A DNA stretch of 64,000 nt from Tsuneonella suprasediminis (GTDB taxonomy: Bacteria; Pseudomonadota; Alphaproteobacteria; Sphingomonadales; Sphingomonadaceae). The notes under the pieces were generated by a model that saw only the letters and a list, made by a program, of their open reading frames with translations, made no database searches and was not told the origin of the DNA. Made by a program: the position numbers and the translations under genes. The stretch lies in assembly GCF_003605755.1 (NCBI RefSeq), contig NZ_RAHJ01000018.1, forward strand, positions 372,001 through 436,000. Reading direction: 5' to 3'. This document shows, one piece after another, positions 9,005 to 17,375 of this stretch (within the stretch, counting starts at the first letter, position 1; the number at the start of each line of letters is the position of its first letter).

Positions 9005-10323
9005 TCGATATCGTGGGATATGCAGCCGCTCTGCTTAGCTATACGGTGCTGATACTGGCACTGAGATACGCGCGATTTCCCACGATCTCTCCGGCGACGT
9101 TTCTGGTGGCGGTGTACCTGCTGCAATATGGTCCGCACACGCTGATCCGCAGCTTGCGCGATCTGAGCGCGGGTGTGAGCGATGCAGTGGAGATGCGATA
9201 CGTGCTCGCTGTCACGCTCGCCAGTTACTGTATCGCGCTGGCCATGCTGGCCGTGCGCGCCGCTTATCCAAGTGCGATTGCGCCGGAGATTGCCATCAGG
9301 GGTGCAAGCGCGCCGTTGTTGTTCCGCAACCGGCAGGCGGCGATCTGGCTGATCGCGATCAGCGCGATGTTCTGCATGGCGTTCCTTGCCGTCGAGCTGG
9401 CCGGTCCGCCTCGACTGAAAGGCATTGTCGATTATCTGCGCGGAACTTCGCCCCACAGCTACACCGCGTTGCGACGCCAGCTTTTCAGTGACGCACCGAT
9501 AGAGCTGCTGATGAACTATACCCGGCAAACGGTGTCGATCGTGCTGTTGCTGCTCAATGTGGTGGTCGCGACACGCTATCGCTCGCTGCGGATTGCGGCG
9601 ACGATCATGGCCGTGGCGGTTTTCGTTTTCACGATGGTCCAGTTGAACAAGTTCCCGCTGATCTACACGTTGTTCGCTGTGGGGATGGTGCTGTTCGCAT
9701 ACTCTCGCGGCAGACTGTCACTGACATCGAAAGAGAGGGCCGCCGCCGCCCTGGTGGTGGTGGCTGCGATGGGGCTGATATTCGTGCTCTATCTGGTGCA
9801 ATACCGTGCAGCCCTGGCCGATGGATTGCTGGCGCGCGGCGATCTGGTGAAGCTGGTGTTTTATCGAGCGGCCTTCGCTCAGGCCGATGCATTGCGGCTG
9901 TGGTTCAGCGAATTTCCGGCCCGCACCCCGTTTCTGGGCATTCGCAACTATGGCCTGCTGGCCGAATTGCTGGGGCAGAAGTACTTTAACGTAACCAGCT
10001 TCATTCCGCGCACTTATTTCGGCGCCGATACGACGTATCAGGTGGGTTTTATCGGATCGGGTTATGCCGGGTTCGGGTGGACGGGGATTGCAGTGTTTGC
10101 TCTGATGGCGGGTGGCATCGCGTCGTTTGCGACCGTAGCGACATCGCGCATCGCTTGGGCCGATCTGCGGCTGGTGCTGACTATCGCGCTATCGATGAAC
10201 ATGTATTTCTTCTGCAGCCGCGAATTCAGCACGGCGCTGCTTTCCGGCGGCATTCTGCCGTTGCTGGCGGTGGCATGGTGGCTGGCCGCCATCGGGCGAA
10301 GGGGCGCAGGCGGCCAGCGATAA
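9001..10323 (+). CDS. Putative Wzy-like repeat-unit polymerase
   Basis: 440-aa inner-membrane protein with roughly ten hydrophobic helices and a large polar loop around residues 260-350 (RAAFAQADALRLWFSEFPAR through RTYFGADTTYQVGF). Wzy polymerases diverge strongly, so the call rests on topology, the late large loop and position directly after a flippase in a polysaccharide operon. It would join flipped repeat units in the periplasm. The ATG at 9001 overlaps the flippase stop codon. It is the last gene of the operon and converges on the CHAT protease gene with only 20 bases between stops. Confidence 0.75.
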   Translation: MIDIVGYAAALLSYTVLILALRYARFPTISPATFLVAVYLLQYGPHTLIRSLRDLSAGVSDAVEMRYVLAVTLASYCIALAMLAVRAAYPSAIAPEIAIRGASAPLLFRNRQAAIWLIAISAMFCMAFLAVELAGPPRLKGIVDYLRGTSPHSYTALRRQLFSDAPIELLMNYTRQTVSIVLLLLNVVVATRYRSLRIAATIMAVAVFVFTMVQLNKFPLIYTLFAVGMVLFAYSRGRLSLTSKERAAAALVVVAAMGLIFVLYLVQYRAALADGLLARGDLVKLVFYRAAFAQADALRLWFSEFPARTPFLGIRNYGLLAELLGQKYFNVTSFIPRTYFGADTTYQVGFIGSGYAGFGWTGIAVFALMAGGIASFATVATSRIAWADLRLVLTIALSMNMYFFCSREFSTALLSGGILPLLAVAWWLAAIGRRGAGGQR

Positions 10324-10343
10324 TTCACCGCTGCGTTATCTCC

Positions 10344-13121
10344 TTACCCCTCGATCAGTACGAACGGCCCCCACACGCCGGGGTTGGCTTCCCCCGGCAT
10401 TCCGGCCCTATCAGCGATCATCTGCAATTGCGCCTCTCGCAAGGCCTGCGCCCGGTCTGCCCCGGTTTCAGCGCGGCGCAGGGTTTCGACCGACAGGAAG
10501 GCTGCTGCATCGTCGCGCACCGGCCAGTGTGACAGCAACAACGAGCGCGCACCCGCCACCTGAAACGCGCGTGCCAGTCCGCCATAAGTCGCGCCGCCGC
10601 GCCCATTTCCAGCGGCGGTGTTGCAGGCAGACAGGATCACCCAGTCGGCGGCAAGGTCCATCGCGGCGATTTCCGATGCAGTCAGCAAGCCATCTTCGGC
10701 AGAAGTCGGCGCGTCGGGTGGCGTCAGCACCAGCGCCGGTTCAGCCAGATCGCGAATTTGCCCACCGACCAGTCCGTGGGTGGAAAACGCCAGCACCCGG
10801 TAATCGCCCAGTGGCGCGGCGCGGACGCTGGCTTCGGTCGCATCAGCGCCAGTCAGCAGCAGGGCATCGTCGTGTGCGAAGGCGTTGCCCATCGCCGTCA
10901 GTTCGGCCAGCGATCCCGGCAAGGACGGCAATGCGCGCAATGTCTTGAGGTCGATATCCATCCCCCTCAACGAACGCGCGTCGCCATTTACGGCGGACAA
11001 AGCAGGCGCGCCGATCCCGGCAAAGGCATGCGACGGCGCTTTGTCCGATGGGGCCAGCGGGCGTAGCGACGGGCGCACGGCAATGGCAAAATCGCGGATC
11101 AGGAAGCGGGGTGTTTTCCCGGCGACCGGGGCCTTGCTCACCAGAACCGAGGGTGGAATCTGCGCCAGTGGCCCGCCTGCGGGGAAGATCAGCTTGCTTT
11201 TCCCTGTCAGCGCGGGCGCAAGCGCGGGGCCGAAGAAACGGCGATAGACTTCGTGCGCGGTGGCGCTGTCGAACGGGGTGGCCGCGCCATTCGCCATGCT
11301 GGATTCTTCCAGCGAAGCGCGCAGCCGGTCGATCAGCGCAGTGGTGGAATTATACGGCGAAGTCGTTTCATGCCAGATCACCGCATCGCGGGTGACAGCG
11401 ATCGTGACATTGCGATCTTCCACTATCAGCGGGATCACAACCGCCTCTGCATCGCTCAGCCCTGCCTGCGTTTCCGCCAGCGTCAGCGGCGTGGGGCGCA
11501 GGATTTCGGCGTGGCGCGGATAATCGCTGTCGAGCTGGCGCTCGACTGCTTCGCGCTGCGCGATGGCGGTGGACAGTGCAGCGGCACCGGCCTTCCCATC
11601 GGCCAGTTGCTGGCGCGTGTCCGCCTCTGCCGCGCGGGCGGCCTGCACCCCTTCCAGCGCAGTGCGGAATCCCTCGGGATCCCCGGGATAGCTGAGTTTG
11701 GCGGACGATATCGCCAGTTCGCCCAGCGTGGCGAGCTGCGCGGCGCGCCATGCCTGTTCCATCCGGCCGGTCTTCAGCGCGACCCATGCGAAATCGCGGA
11801 ACAGCGTGTTGTTCGATGCCGCTACGCTTCGCACATCCTGCGACCGGGCATATGCGTCGAGCATCTTGCTCTCGTTAGTCGCCACGCTGGCCTGCAACAT
11901 CGCGAAGGCGCGGTCCGGATCGCCGGTGCGGGCGAATGTCTTGGCGATCATCACCTCTGCCGTGATCCGCGCCGGGTGCGTAGCAGGCAGCTTGGCGGCA
12001 AAGCCGGTTTCAGCCAGTTCGGCCATCGCGCGCGCATCGGCATTCTGCCCCAGAAAGCTGAGCGCGCGGGCGAGGCGGGACTGGATGAAGGCCCAGCGCA
12101 GATCGCCGGGGTCGGTCCCGTCGAGCAGAGCCAGTCCCTCGCGGTAAGACGCGGCGGCTTCTGCCACTTGCCCTTCGCCCAGCAACAGGCCGCCAATCAG
12201 CTCGCGGTGCATCGCGCGGTCCCCCGCCGGACGACCGCCTTCGACAGTGATCGCAAGCCGGGCAATGTCGAGCGCGGCCTGCCGTTCGCCCAGCCCGGAT
12301 AGCGCGATCGCGCGGTATTGCAGGATGGGGTAGAGCCGCCGATCATCCCGCCCCCATTCGCGGGCCGCCAGATCGGTGATCCGGGCATAGATCGCTGCCG
12401 CTTCGCCAAACCGCCCCGCCGATTGCGCGCGGGCCGCCATATCGTACCATACGTCGATCCACAGCGGGTGGCCTTCGGGCAGGATATCGAGCGCGAGCCG
12501 TTCGGTCCGTTCGACAGCAGCGCGCCCCGCTGTGCGGTCGGCATATTGCAGGTGGCGGCCATATACGTTGGCGAACATGACTTGTGCCGGATCGTCCGCA
12601 GGCAGATCGCGCTGCGCCAGTTCCATCGCCTTGCGGAAAAACGCGACCGCACCGGGAAGATCGTCTCGCAGCATCGCATCGGCGCCCAGCGTCGCCTGCG
12701 ATACCGCGGGGGCAAGCAGGGCGTCTCCCGCCGGTCGAGTGACGAACGCGGCCAGCCGGTTGCGCGCCTTGTCCTTTGCCGCAGCATCGTCGCTGGTTTG
12801 CAGGATCGCGCCTAGCCCGGTCACGGTGGCCAGCGGATCGAGGGCAGACCCCTGATAGCGCGCAAACAGATCGGCGGCGGCCTGATATCGCTCGGAAAAG
12901 TATGCGGCGGTGATCGCTTGCGAAGCGAGCGCGGCGATTTGCTGCGGGTCGAGATCGCCGTCGCCGGATTGCAGCGTGGCAGCGGCAGCTTCGTAGCGGG
13001 CGACGGTGCCGATAAACGGATCGTCCCCCACCGGCGGTGCGCTGTATGCCGGAACTGCGACAGCCATCAGAGCGGCAGCGATAACCGCTCTAGTCGAACA
13101 CCAGGTAATACGATGCCTCAT
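10344..13121 (-). CDS. Exported TPR-CHAT domain protease-like protein
   Basis: 925 aa. A Sec signal peptide is visible (basic start, AVIAAALMAVAVPAYSA, cleavage near residue 27), so it is predicted periplasmic. Residues about 35-500 are alpha-helical TPR-type repeats. The CHAT caspase-like domain fills about residues 560-925, with the catalytic histidine in LAFSTHG (His782) and the cysteine in VILSACNTA (Cys833), followed by GGLARAFQVAGARSLLLSHW. Both catalytic residues are intact. CHAT proteins are known caspase-related peptidases, often part of regulated protein-cleavage systems. The start overlaps the lipoprotein gene by 32 bases. It is the last gene of an operon headed by a two-component system. 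Substrate unknown. Confidence 0.9.
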   Translation of the reverse strand: MRHRITWCSTRAVIAAALMAVAVPAYSAPPVGDDPFIGTVARYEAAAATLQSGDGDLDPQQIAALASQAITAAYFSERYQAAADLFARYQGSALDPLATVTGLGAILQTSDDAAAKDKARNRLAAFVTRPAGDALLAPAVSQATLGADAMLRDDLPGAVAFFRKAMELAQRDLPADDPAQVMFANVYGRHLQYADRTAGRAAVERTERLALDILPEGHPLWIDVWYDMAARAQSAGRFGEAAAIYARITDLAAREWGRDDRRLYPILQYRAIALSGLGERQAALDIARLAITVEGGRPAGDRAMHRELIGGLLLGEGQVAEAAASYREGLALLDGTDPGDLRWAFIQSRLARALSFLGQNADARAMAELAETGFAAKLPATHPARITAEVMIAKTFARTGDPDRAFAMLQASVATNESKMLDAYARSQDVRSVAASNNTLFRDFAWVALKTGRMEQAWRAAQLATLGELAISSAKLSYPGDPEGFRTALEGVQAARAAEADTRQQLADGKAGAAALSTAIAQREAVERQLDSDYPRHAEILRPTPLTLAETQAGLSDAEAVVIPLIVEDRNVTIAVTRDAVIWHETTSPYNSTTALIDRLRASLEESSMANGAATPFDSATAHEVYRRFFGPALAPALTGKSKLIFPAGGPLAQIPPSVLVSKAPVAGKTPRFLIRDFAIAVRPSLRPLAPSDKAPSHAFAGIGAPALSAVNGDARSLRGMDIDLKTLRALPSLPGSLAELTAMGNAFAHDDALLLTGADATEASVRAAPLGDYRVLAFSTHGLVGGQIRDLAEPALVLTPPDAPTSAEDGLLTASEIAAMDLAADWVILSACNTAAGNGRGGATYGGLARAFQVAGARSLLLSHWPVRDDAAAFLSVETLRRAETGADRAQALREAQLQMIADRAGMPGEANPGVWGPFVLIEG

Positions 13122-13683
13122 CTGCCCCCCGATTGGCGATCTCTATCGAATAACGTTGTGTGAAGATGGGTGTAAAGCGGCACGACCGGCCATAGGCAGG
13201 TTCGTGTTCGCACACGACTTTCGCTTTGGCGTCCAGCAGGCGCAGACGCAGCGGATGGCCTTTGCCCCCGGCCACGGAAATCTCGGTCGGCTTCCCGGCG
13301 AGGAAAATCTGGCTGGTCGCGCGCAGCTCTTCAGGTTTCAGTCGCCCGCGCAGGAACCCCGGCCCCAGCGCGCGGCCCCGCAGCGGCGGCCCGCTTTCGG
13401 TGGCGGCCTGTGACCAGCGATCGACTGTCTGTTCCCCGTCGGCATCGAGTGGCTTGACGCCGCGGTTACGCAACCGGTCGAGCAGGGTGGCCAGCGCCGT
13501 GCGGTCGCCCGCGTCATAGGCATCCTGCGCCGCCGCCAGATCGGTCGCGGCGAATACGGCAGAGCCTGCATCGGCAGGCAGGGCGGCGCGTATAGTCCCC
13601 TCGGCAGGCGCAGTGGCACATCCGGCCAGCGCAAATGGCAGCGCAATGGCGATGAACGTCAGCAAGCGGGCCGGGATCGTCAT
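13090..13683 (-). CDS. Hypothetical lipoprotein preceding the CHAT protein
   Basis: 197 aa with a lipoprotein signal peptide and lipobox LAGC (Cys22), so it is probably anchored in the outer or inner membrane facing the periplasm. After an alanine-rich linker, residues 90-197 look beta-rich (GRLKPEELRATSQIFLAG, EISVAGGKGHPLRLRLLDA, RYSIEIANRGADEASYYLV), somewhat like pre-peptidase C-terminal type binding domains. I do not recognise the family. The ATG overlaps the kinase stop codon (ATGA type) and the 3' end overlaps the CHAT gene, so it is translated with both. A role as membrane anchor or partner of the CHAT protein is an inference. Confidence 0.8.
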   Translation of the reverse strand: MTIPARLLTFIAIALPFALAGCATAPAEGTIRAALPADAGSAVFAATDLAAAQDAYDAGDRTALATLLDRLRNRGVKPLDADGEQTVDRWSQAATESGPPLRGRALGPGFLRGRLKPEELRATSQIFLAGKPTEISVAGGKGHPLRLRLLDAKAKVVCEHEPAYGRSCRFTPIFTQRYSIEIANRGADEASYYLVFD

Positions 13684-15071
13684 ACGGCGTCCTCGCTTTC
13701 GGGTTCGACCACGAAGCGCGCGCCAATGGTGCCGGGTACGAGGTGGATTTGCAGCCCGTGGCGCGCCGCGATGGCGCGGGCCAGTGCAAGGCCCAGCCCG
13801 CTGCCCGATTGACCCCCGCTGGCCGCTTTGCCGCGATAGAACCGGTCGAACACCCGCTCGCGGTCGGCATCGGGGATACCGGGGCCATCGTCGCTGACTG
13901 TCAGGACCGGTCCGGGCGCCAGCTCCACCCGGATGGCGCCGTTATCGCGGTTATATTTGAAGGCATTGTCGAGAAGGTTGGTCACGATCCGGCCCAGTTG
14001 CGCTGCATCCCCGATCATGGTCACATCGGGGGCGATTTGCCACTGGAAATCATACCCGGCCTCTTCCGCGCTGTCGGCATAGAGTTCGCAGATACCGCTG
14101 ACCATCGTGCTGAGATCGACCGGCTTCATCCCCTGACTATCACCGGTGCGCGCCTTGCTGGATGCGATGTCGAGCAGCGCCTCCAGCGTGCCGACCAGAC
14201 GGCGGATTTCGCCCCGCGCTTCGGCCAGATGCGCTGCCGTTGTCGGGTCGCTGCCCTGCTGTTTGAGCGCCTTCACCAATCGCGTGTCGAGATGCATCAG
14301 CGGGGTACGGATTTCGTGCGCGATCTGTTCGGATGTTTCGCGGTTCGCTTCGGATAGCTGGCGCGCCCGCTTGATCGCGTCGGCGGCCTGACTGGCGATG
14401 CGGTCGATTTCGTCGGGGCGGTCCGGCATTGTCAGCCGCTTTAGCGCGTCGTCGTCGCTCGCTCTGAATGCGCTGCTGACTTGCGATACGCGCTGGCGAA
14501 TGCGTCCGCTCGCCGCTTGCGCGAACAGCGCGATACAGGCGACGAAAATCGCCCCGCCCAGCAGGAACACTGTCGCTACCCGTGCCAGCAATGGCCCTTC
14601 GTCCAGCGGTTCGTGCGCGACCAGCAGGCGTAGGCCCGGCGCGATCAGCGTGGCGCGGGCATAGGCCTGCGTGCGGTCTCCGATAGGGATGGTTCCGCTT
14701 TCGGATATCGCGGGATCGAGCGCTGGCCACGACTGGATGTCGCCTGCTATCGCGCCGCCCTTTGCATCGGCCAGCAGATAGTGCGGGCGGCTGCCATCCA
14801 CCGGCACCACGGCCAGACGATCGGCAATCCGCCGCTCCAGTTCCGACCGGCCACCGCTGGCGTGAATATCGATCAGACCCGCAAGGTCCACGTCCACATT
14901 GTTGCGGGTGGAGGTGGCCAGCGTTTCGCGGATCGTCTGGTCTGTCACCCACCACAGCCCGAGCAGGAGCACCGCCGACAGGATGGCCGACAGAAAAACG
15001 ATATGCGTGAAGATGGAGCGGCGAGCGATTATGATGTGCGCCCCTGCAACAACCGATATCCCGCGCCCCAC
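13680..15071 (-). CDS. Two-component sensor histidine kinase
   Basis: 463-aa inner-membrane kinase. A transmembrane helix spans about 20-42, a periplasmic sensor domain of about 120 residues follows, and a second helix lies at about 164-186. Then come HAMP, HisKA with the phospho-acceptor His252 (SEQIAHEIRTPL) and HATPase_c with N box TNLLDNAFKYN, G1 VSDDGPGIPD and G2 GSGLGLALARAIAARHG. All expected catalytic motifs are present. The GTG start lies 43 bases inside the response regulator gene; no good start exists further downstream before the first helix. The location of the sensor fits detection of an envelope signal, since all other products of the cluster appear exported. Confidence 0.93.
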   Translation of the reverse strand: MGRGISVVAGAHIIIARRSIFTHIVFLSAILSAVLLLGLWWVTDQTIRETLATSTRNNVDVDLAGLIDIHASGGRSELERRIADRLAVVPVDGSRPHYLLADAKGGAIAGDIQSWPALDPAISESGTIPIGDRTQAYARATLIAPGLRLLVAHEPLDEGPLLARVATVFLLGGAIFVACIALFAQAASGRIRQRVSQVSSAFRASDDDALKRLTMPDRPDEIDRIASQAADAIKRARQLSEANRETSEQIAHEIRTPLMHLDTRLVKALKQQGSDPTTAAHLAEARGEIRRLVGTLEALLDIASSKARTGDSQGMKPVDLSTMVSGICELYADSAEEAGYDFQWQIAPDVTMIGDAAQLGRIVTNLLDNAFKYNRDNGAIRVELAPGPVLTVSDDGPGIPDADRERVFDRFYRGKAASGGQSGSGLGLALARAIAARHGLQIHLVPGTIGARFVVEPESEDAV

Positions 15072-15712
15072 ACCGTTTCCAGCGCGGGGCTGTCGAAGCC
15101 TTCTTCCAGTTTACGGCGCAGGCGGCCGATATTCACGTCCACTACGTTGGTCTGTGGGTCGAACGACATGTTCCACACATCGCGCAGCAGCATTTCGCGG
15201 GTTACGACTTCGCCGGCGTTTTCCATGAAATAGCGGAACAGTTCGAACTCGCGCGGGCTGAGCGGCAAGTGCCGGTTGTCGCGGAACGCGGTGCGCGCCT
15301 TCACATGACATTCGAACGCACCGAACAGGATCACGGCGCTGTGTTCACGCCCCGATGCCCGGCGGTGGAGCGCGCGGATGCGGGCGAGCAGTTCCAGGGC
15401 TTCGAATGGTTTGGCGAGGTAATCGTCGGCCCCGGCCTCCAGTCCTTCGGCCCGGTCGCCGGTGCGGCCCAGCGCGCTGAGCATCAGGATCGGCGTGCTG
15501 ACTCCGCTGCCGCGCAGCCGCTGGACCAGTTCCAGCCCGTCGGCATCGCCCAGCATCCGGTCCATGATAATCACGTCGAACGGTTCCAGCCCGGCACGCT
15601 TCAGCCCGTCGGTGCCGTTGTTTTCGACTACGATGGTGTCGCCCTGTTGCCAGGCGAGTTCGCGCACCTCGGTTGCTGCGCGGGCATCGTCTTCGATGTA
15701 AAGGACTTTCAT
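15029..15712 (-). CDS. OmpR-family response regulator
   Basis: 227 aa. Receiver domain at residues 1-115 with acidic pair EDD (8-9), phosphorylation site Asp51 (VIIMDRML) and Lys in DYLAKPFEALE. A winged-helix DNA-binding domain of OmpR/PhoB type follows (LPLSPREFELFRYFM, GEVVTREMLLRDVW, NVVDVNIGRLRRKLE). I chose the ATG directly before KVLYIEDD; a 42-residue upstream extension in frame has no domain character. It is the first gene of the leftward operon. Its promoter faces the rightward eight-gene operon across 359 bases, so it is the obvious candidate to control both. Confidence 0.94.
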   Translation of the reverse strand: MKVLYIEDDARAATEVRELAWQQGDTIVVENNGTDGLKRAGLEPFDVIIMDRMLGDADGLELVQRLRGSGVSTPILMLSALGRTGDRAEGLEAGADDYLAKPFEALELLARIRALHRRASGREHSAVILFGAFECHVKARTAFRDNRHLPLSPREFELFRYFMENAGEVVTREMLLRDVWNMSFDPQTNVVDVNIGRLRRKLEEGFDSPALETVWGAGYRLLQGRTS

Positions 15713-16071
15713 GCCAGTACCGTAGCCCCCAAACCGCGTGACATATCCTGCGCGCACTGTGCCGATGGATCGATCCCCTCGCAAGCGCGCGCGGACGATT
15801 GCGACGGAAAGGGAATGCCGAAAAGGCGGGCCCCGCAACAGGAGCAGGGCCCGCTAGGTGTCAGGGCAAATGCCCCTCGGGTCGCAATGCCTGTGTAGCA
15901 ACGATCGCTGGCAGCGACCCGTGACAAATCTCGTTAGGAATTCGATTGCGGCCCTTTGCCGGGCGCAGAAACAGACACTTAACAGCAAATGTCATGATTC
16001 TAACGGCAATCGTGTCTGCGCCCTGTACACCGCGCTGAGTAAGAGTGAGCCATCACGGAAGGGATGGGTTC
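15713..16071. promoter_or_regulatory. Shared divergent control region of the CHAT and Sel1 operons
   Basis: 359 bases without a gene between two divergent operons. It contains an 8-bp-stem hairpin GCGGGCCC...GGGCCCGC (15826-15854) and a pair of similar 11-mers, CTTAACAGCAA at 15978 and TCTAACGGCAA at 15999. The 21-base spacing is two helical turns, as for OmpR-family direct repeats. The rightward gene has a clear ribosome site (GGAAGGGATGGG) before 16072. No promoter could be assigned with confidence. Confidence 0.5.
15978..16009. promoter_or_regulatory. Candidate response-regulator direct repeat
   Basis: CTTAACAGCAA and TCTAACGGCAA match at 8 of 11 positions and start 21 bases apart on the same face of the helix. 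They lie 63-94 bases upstream of the first gene of the rightward operon. OmpR-family regulators commonly bind such repeats, and one is encoded next door. No second copy was found elsewhere by eye. Confidence 0.35.
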
Positions 16072-16422
16072 ATGACAATACGGAAAACGATTTGCGGGGC
16101 GGCGATGGTTGCCGTTGCGGTACTGGTTGCAGGGCAGGCACAGGCCAAGGCCAGCAACGAAGCGGTGATGAAGGCGACCGGCGAATGCGTCTATGTCGTG
16201 CATGTTGCGGAATCGAACGGTGCGCGGCTCAACCACTCCAGCGAGCAGTGGGCGCAAGTGATCCATATGTTCGCGGAGCGGTATAAACTCGACGCGAAAT
16301 CCTATGTCGACAAAGCCAAGGCGAAATACCGCAAGCGTTCCAAGGTGATGGGCGCTGACGAAGCGCTGTCGCACATGATGCAGCGCGCGAAAGCCTGCGA
16401 CAAGGAACTGGAGGGGCTGTGA
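16072..16422 (+). CDS. Small exported protein, first gene of the Sel1 operon
   Basis: 116 aa with a clear signal peptide (MTIRKTICGAAMVAVAVLVA, cleavage after AQA near 27). The mature part of about 90 residues is charged and helical, with two cysteines (in GECVYVVHVAES and RAKACDKELEG) that could form a disulfide. No family recognised. I chose ATG 16072 because GGAAGGGATGGG precedes it; an in-frame GTG at 16045 lacks a site. The stop overlaps the next start (ATGA). Resemblance of its 'GECVYV...E' opening to the start of the next protein's mature region (FECGAALNVSESKGIKL) hints at distant paralogy. Confidence 0.8.
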   Translation: MTIRKTICGAAMVAVAVLVAGQAQAKASNEAVMKATGECVYVVHVAESNGARLNHSSEQWAQVIHMFAERYKLDAKSYVDKAKAKYRKRSKVMGADEALSHMMQRAKACDKELEGL

Positions 16423-17375
16423 TGATCCGCCCCGCCAACCCGCCGCGACGGGCAACGATGGCCGCTGCGGCGCTTGCGCTGATCATCTGTGCCGTGCCCG
16501 CTGTGCCGGTGGCGCAGGAAAGCGACGGGGCGGAATACCTGTTCGAATGCGGCGCGGCGCTGAACGTATCGGAATCGAAAGGCATCAAGCTGCCGATTTC
16601 CAGCAAGTTCGCCACCGATCACTTCGTGAAGGAAACCGGCGGCAGCGAAGAGGTGCAGGAACGCGCCGACGCCGAAGTGCGGCGGACATGGACCCGGATC
16701 CGCAAGGAGAAAGGGCAGGCGGGACTGGAAGCATATGTGCTGGGCACTGCACGCGATTGTTCCGATCTCTATCAGGAACTCGCCGCGCGCAAGGCCGGTA
16801 CATACAAGCCGGGTGCCCGGAACGCGGCCACCCGGCAGGCCAGCGCACAGGCTCCGCAGCAAGCCCCAAAACAAGCCCCAAAACAAGCCAGCGCGCCGAT
16901 GCAGTTGAATTCGCTGGGCACATTGTCCGCCGCATCGCTCCGCGCGCATGTCGCCAAAACCGGGGACTATGCAGCGGTCGCGGACTATCTCGTCTATCAC
17001 TATCCCTATGGCAAAGACCTGTTCAAACCGAACGAGGATGGCGATTATCTGGGCGAAATTATCGCGCAGATCGGCGCCAAAGGGGTGCGTAGTTTCAGCG
17101 ACGAAGCGATCTATGCCATCGCCTACAAGCATTACTGGCAATACAACCCGCCAGCCTCGCGCATCATAGAGGCGGAATATACCCGCCGCTTGCGGGCGAA
17201 GCGGCAATCGGTGGATGAAGGGCGCCGCTGGGCCGAACGCGCCGCTGCCGACCGCGCGCAGAAAGCGCGTCAGGCGAATGCGCGCCCCGTCGGCTCCATC
17301 GGGCGGCACTGCGAGAAGAACTATCGCCCGGCCGAACCCGGCAGCCCCGGTGCATGGGTCACCAAATGCTGGTGA
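16419..17375 (+). CDS. Exported protein of unknown function
   Basis: 318 aa with a signal peptide (hydrophobic TMAAAALALIICAVPAVPVA, cleavage near 33). An N-terminal helical domain of about 90 residues contains FECGAALNVSESKG and ARDCSDLYQEL. A low-complexity linker follows (about 145-160) built from repeated QAPKQA. The C-terminal half is helical and aromatic-rich (YLVYHYPYGKDLF, AYKHYWQYNPPAS, RHCEKNYRPAEPG). No family recognised. Its coding sequence overlaps both neighbours, so it is co-translated with the small exported protein and the first Sel1-like protein. Confidence 0.78.
   Translation: MMIRPANPPRRATMAAAALALIICAVPAVPVAQESDGAEYLFECGAALNVSESKGIKLPISSKFATDHFVKETGGSEEVQERADAEVRRTWTRIRKEKGQAGLEAYVLGTARDCSDLYQELAARKAGTYKPGARNAATRQASAQAPQQAPKQAPKQASAPMQLNSLGTLSAASLRAHVAKTGDYAAVADYLVYHYPYGKDLFKPNEDGDYLGEIIAQIGAKGVRSFSDEAIYAIAYKHYWQYNPPASRIIEAEYTRRLRAKRQSVDEGRRWAERAAADRAQKARQANARPVGSIGRHCEKNYRPAEPGSPGAWVTKCW

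Noticed and set aside
11253-12302. 349-codon open frame on the plus strand
   Set aside because: Antisense to the TPR part of the CHAT gene; composition is that of a shadow frame.
16850-16890. Possible CRISPR-like repeat
   Set aside because: It is a two-copy tandem repeat inside a coding linker with no spacers. No CRISPR array or cas gene was seen anywhere in the window.
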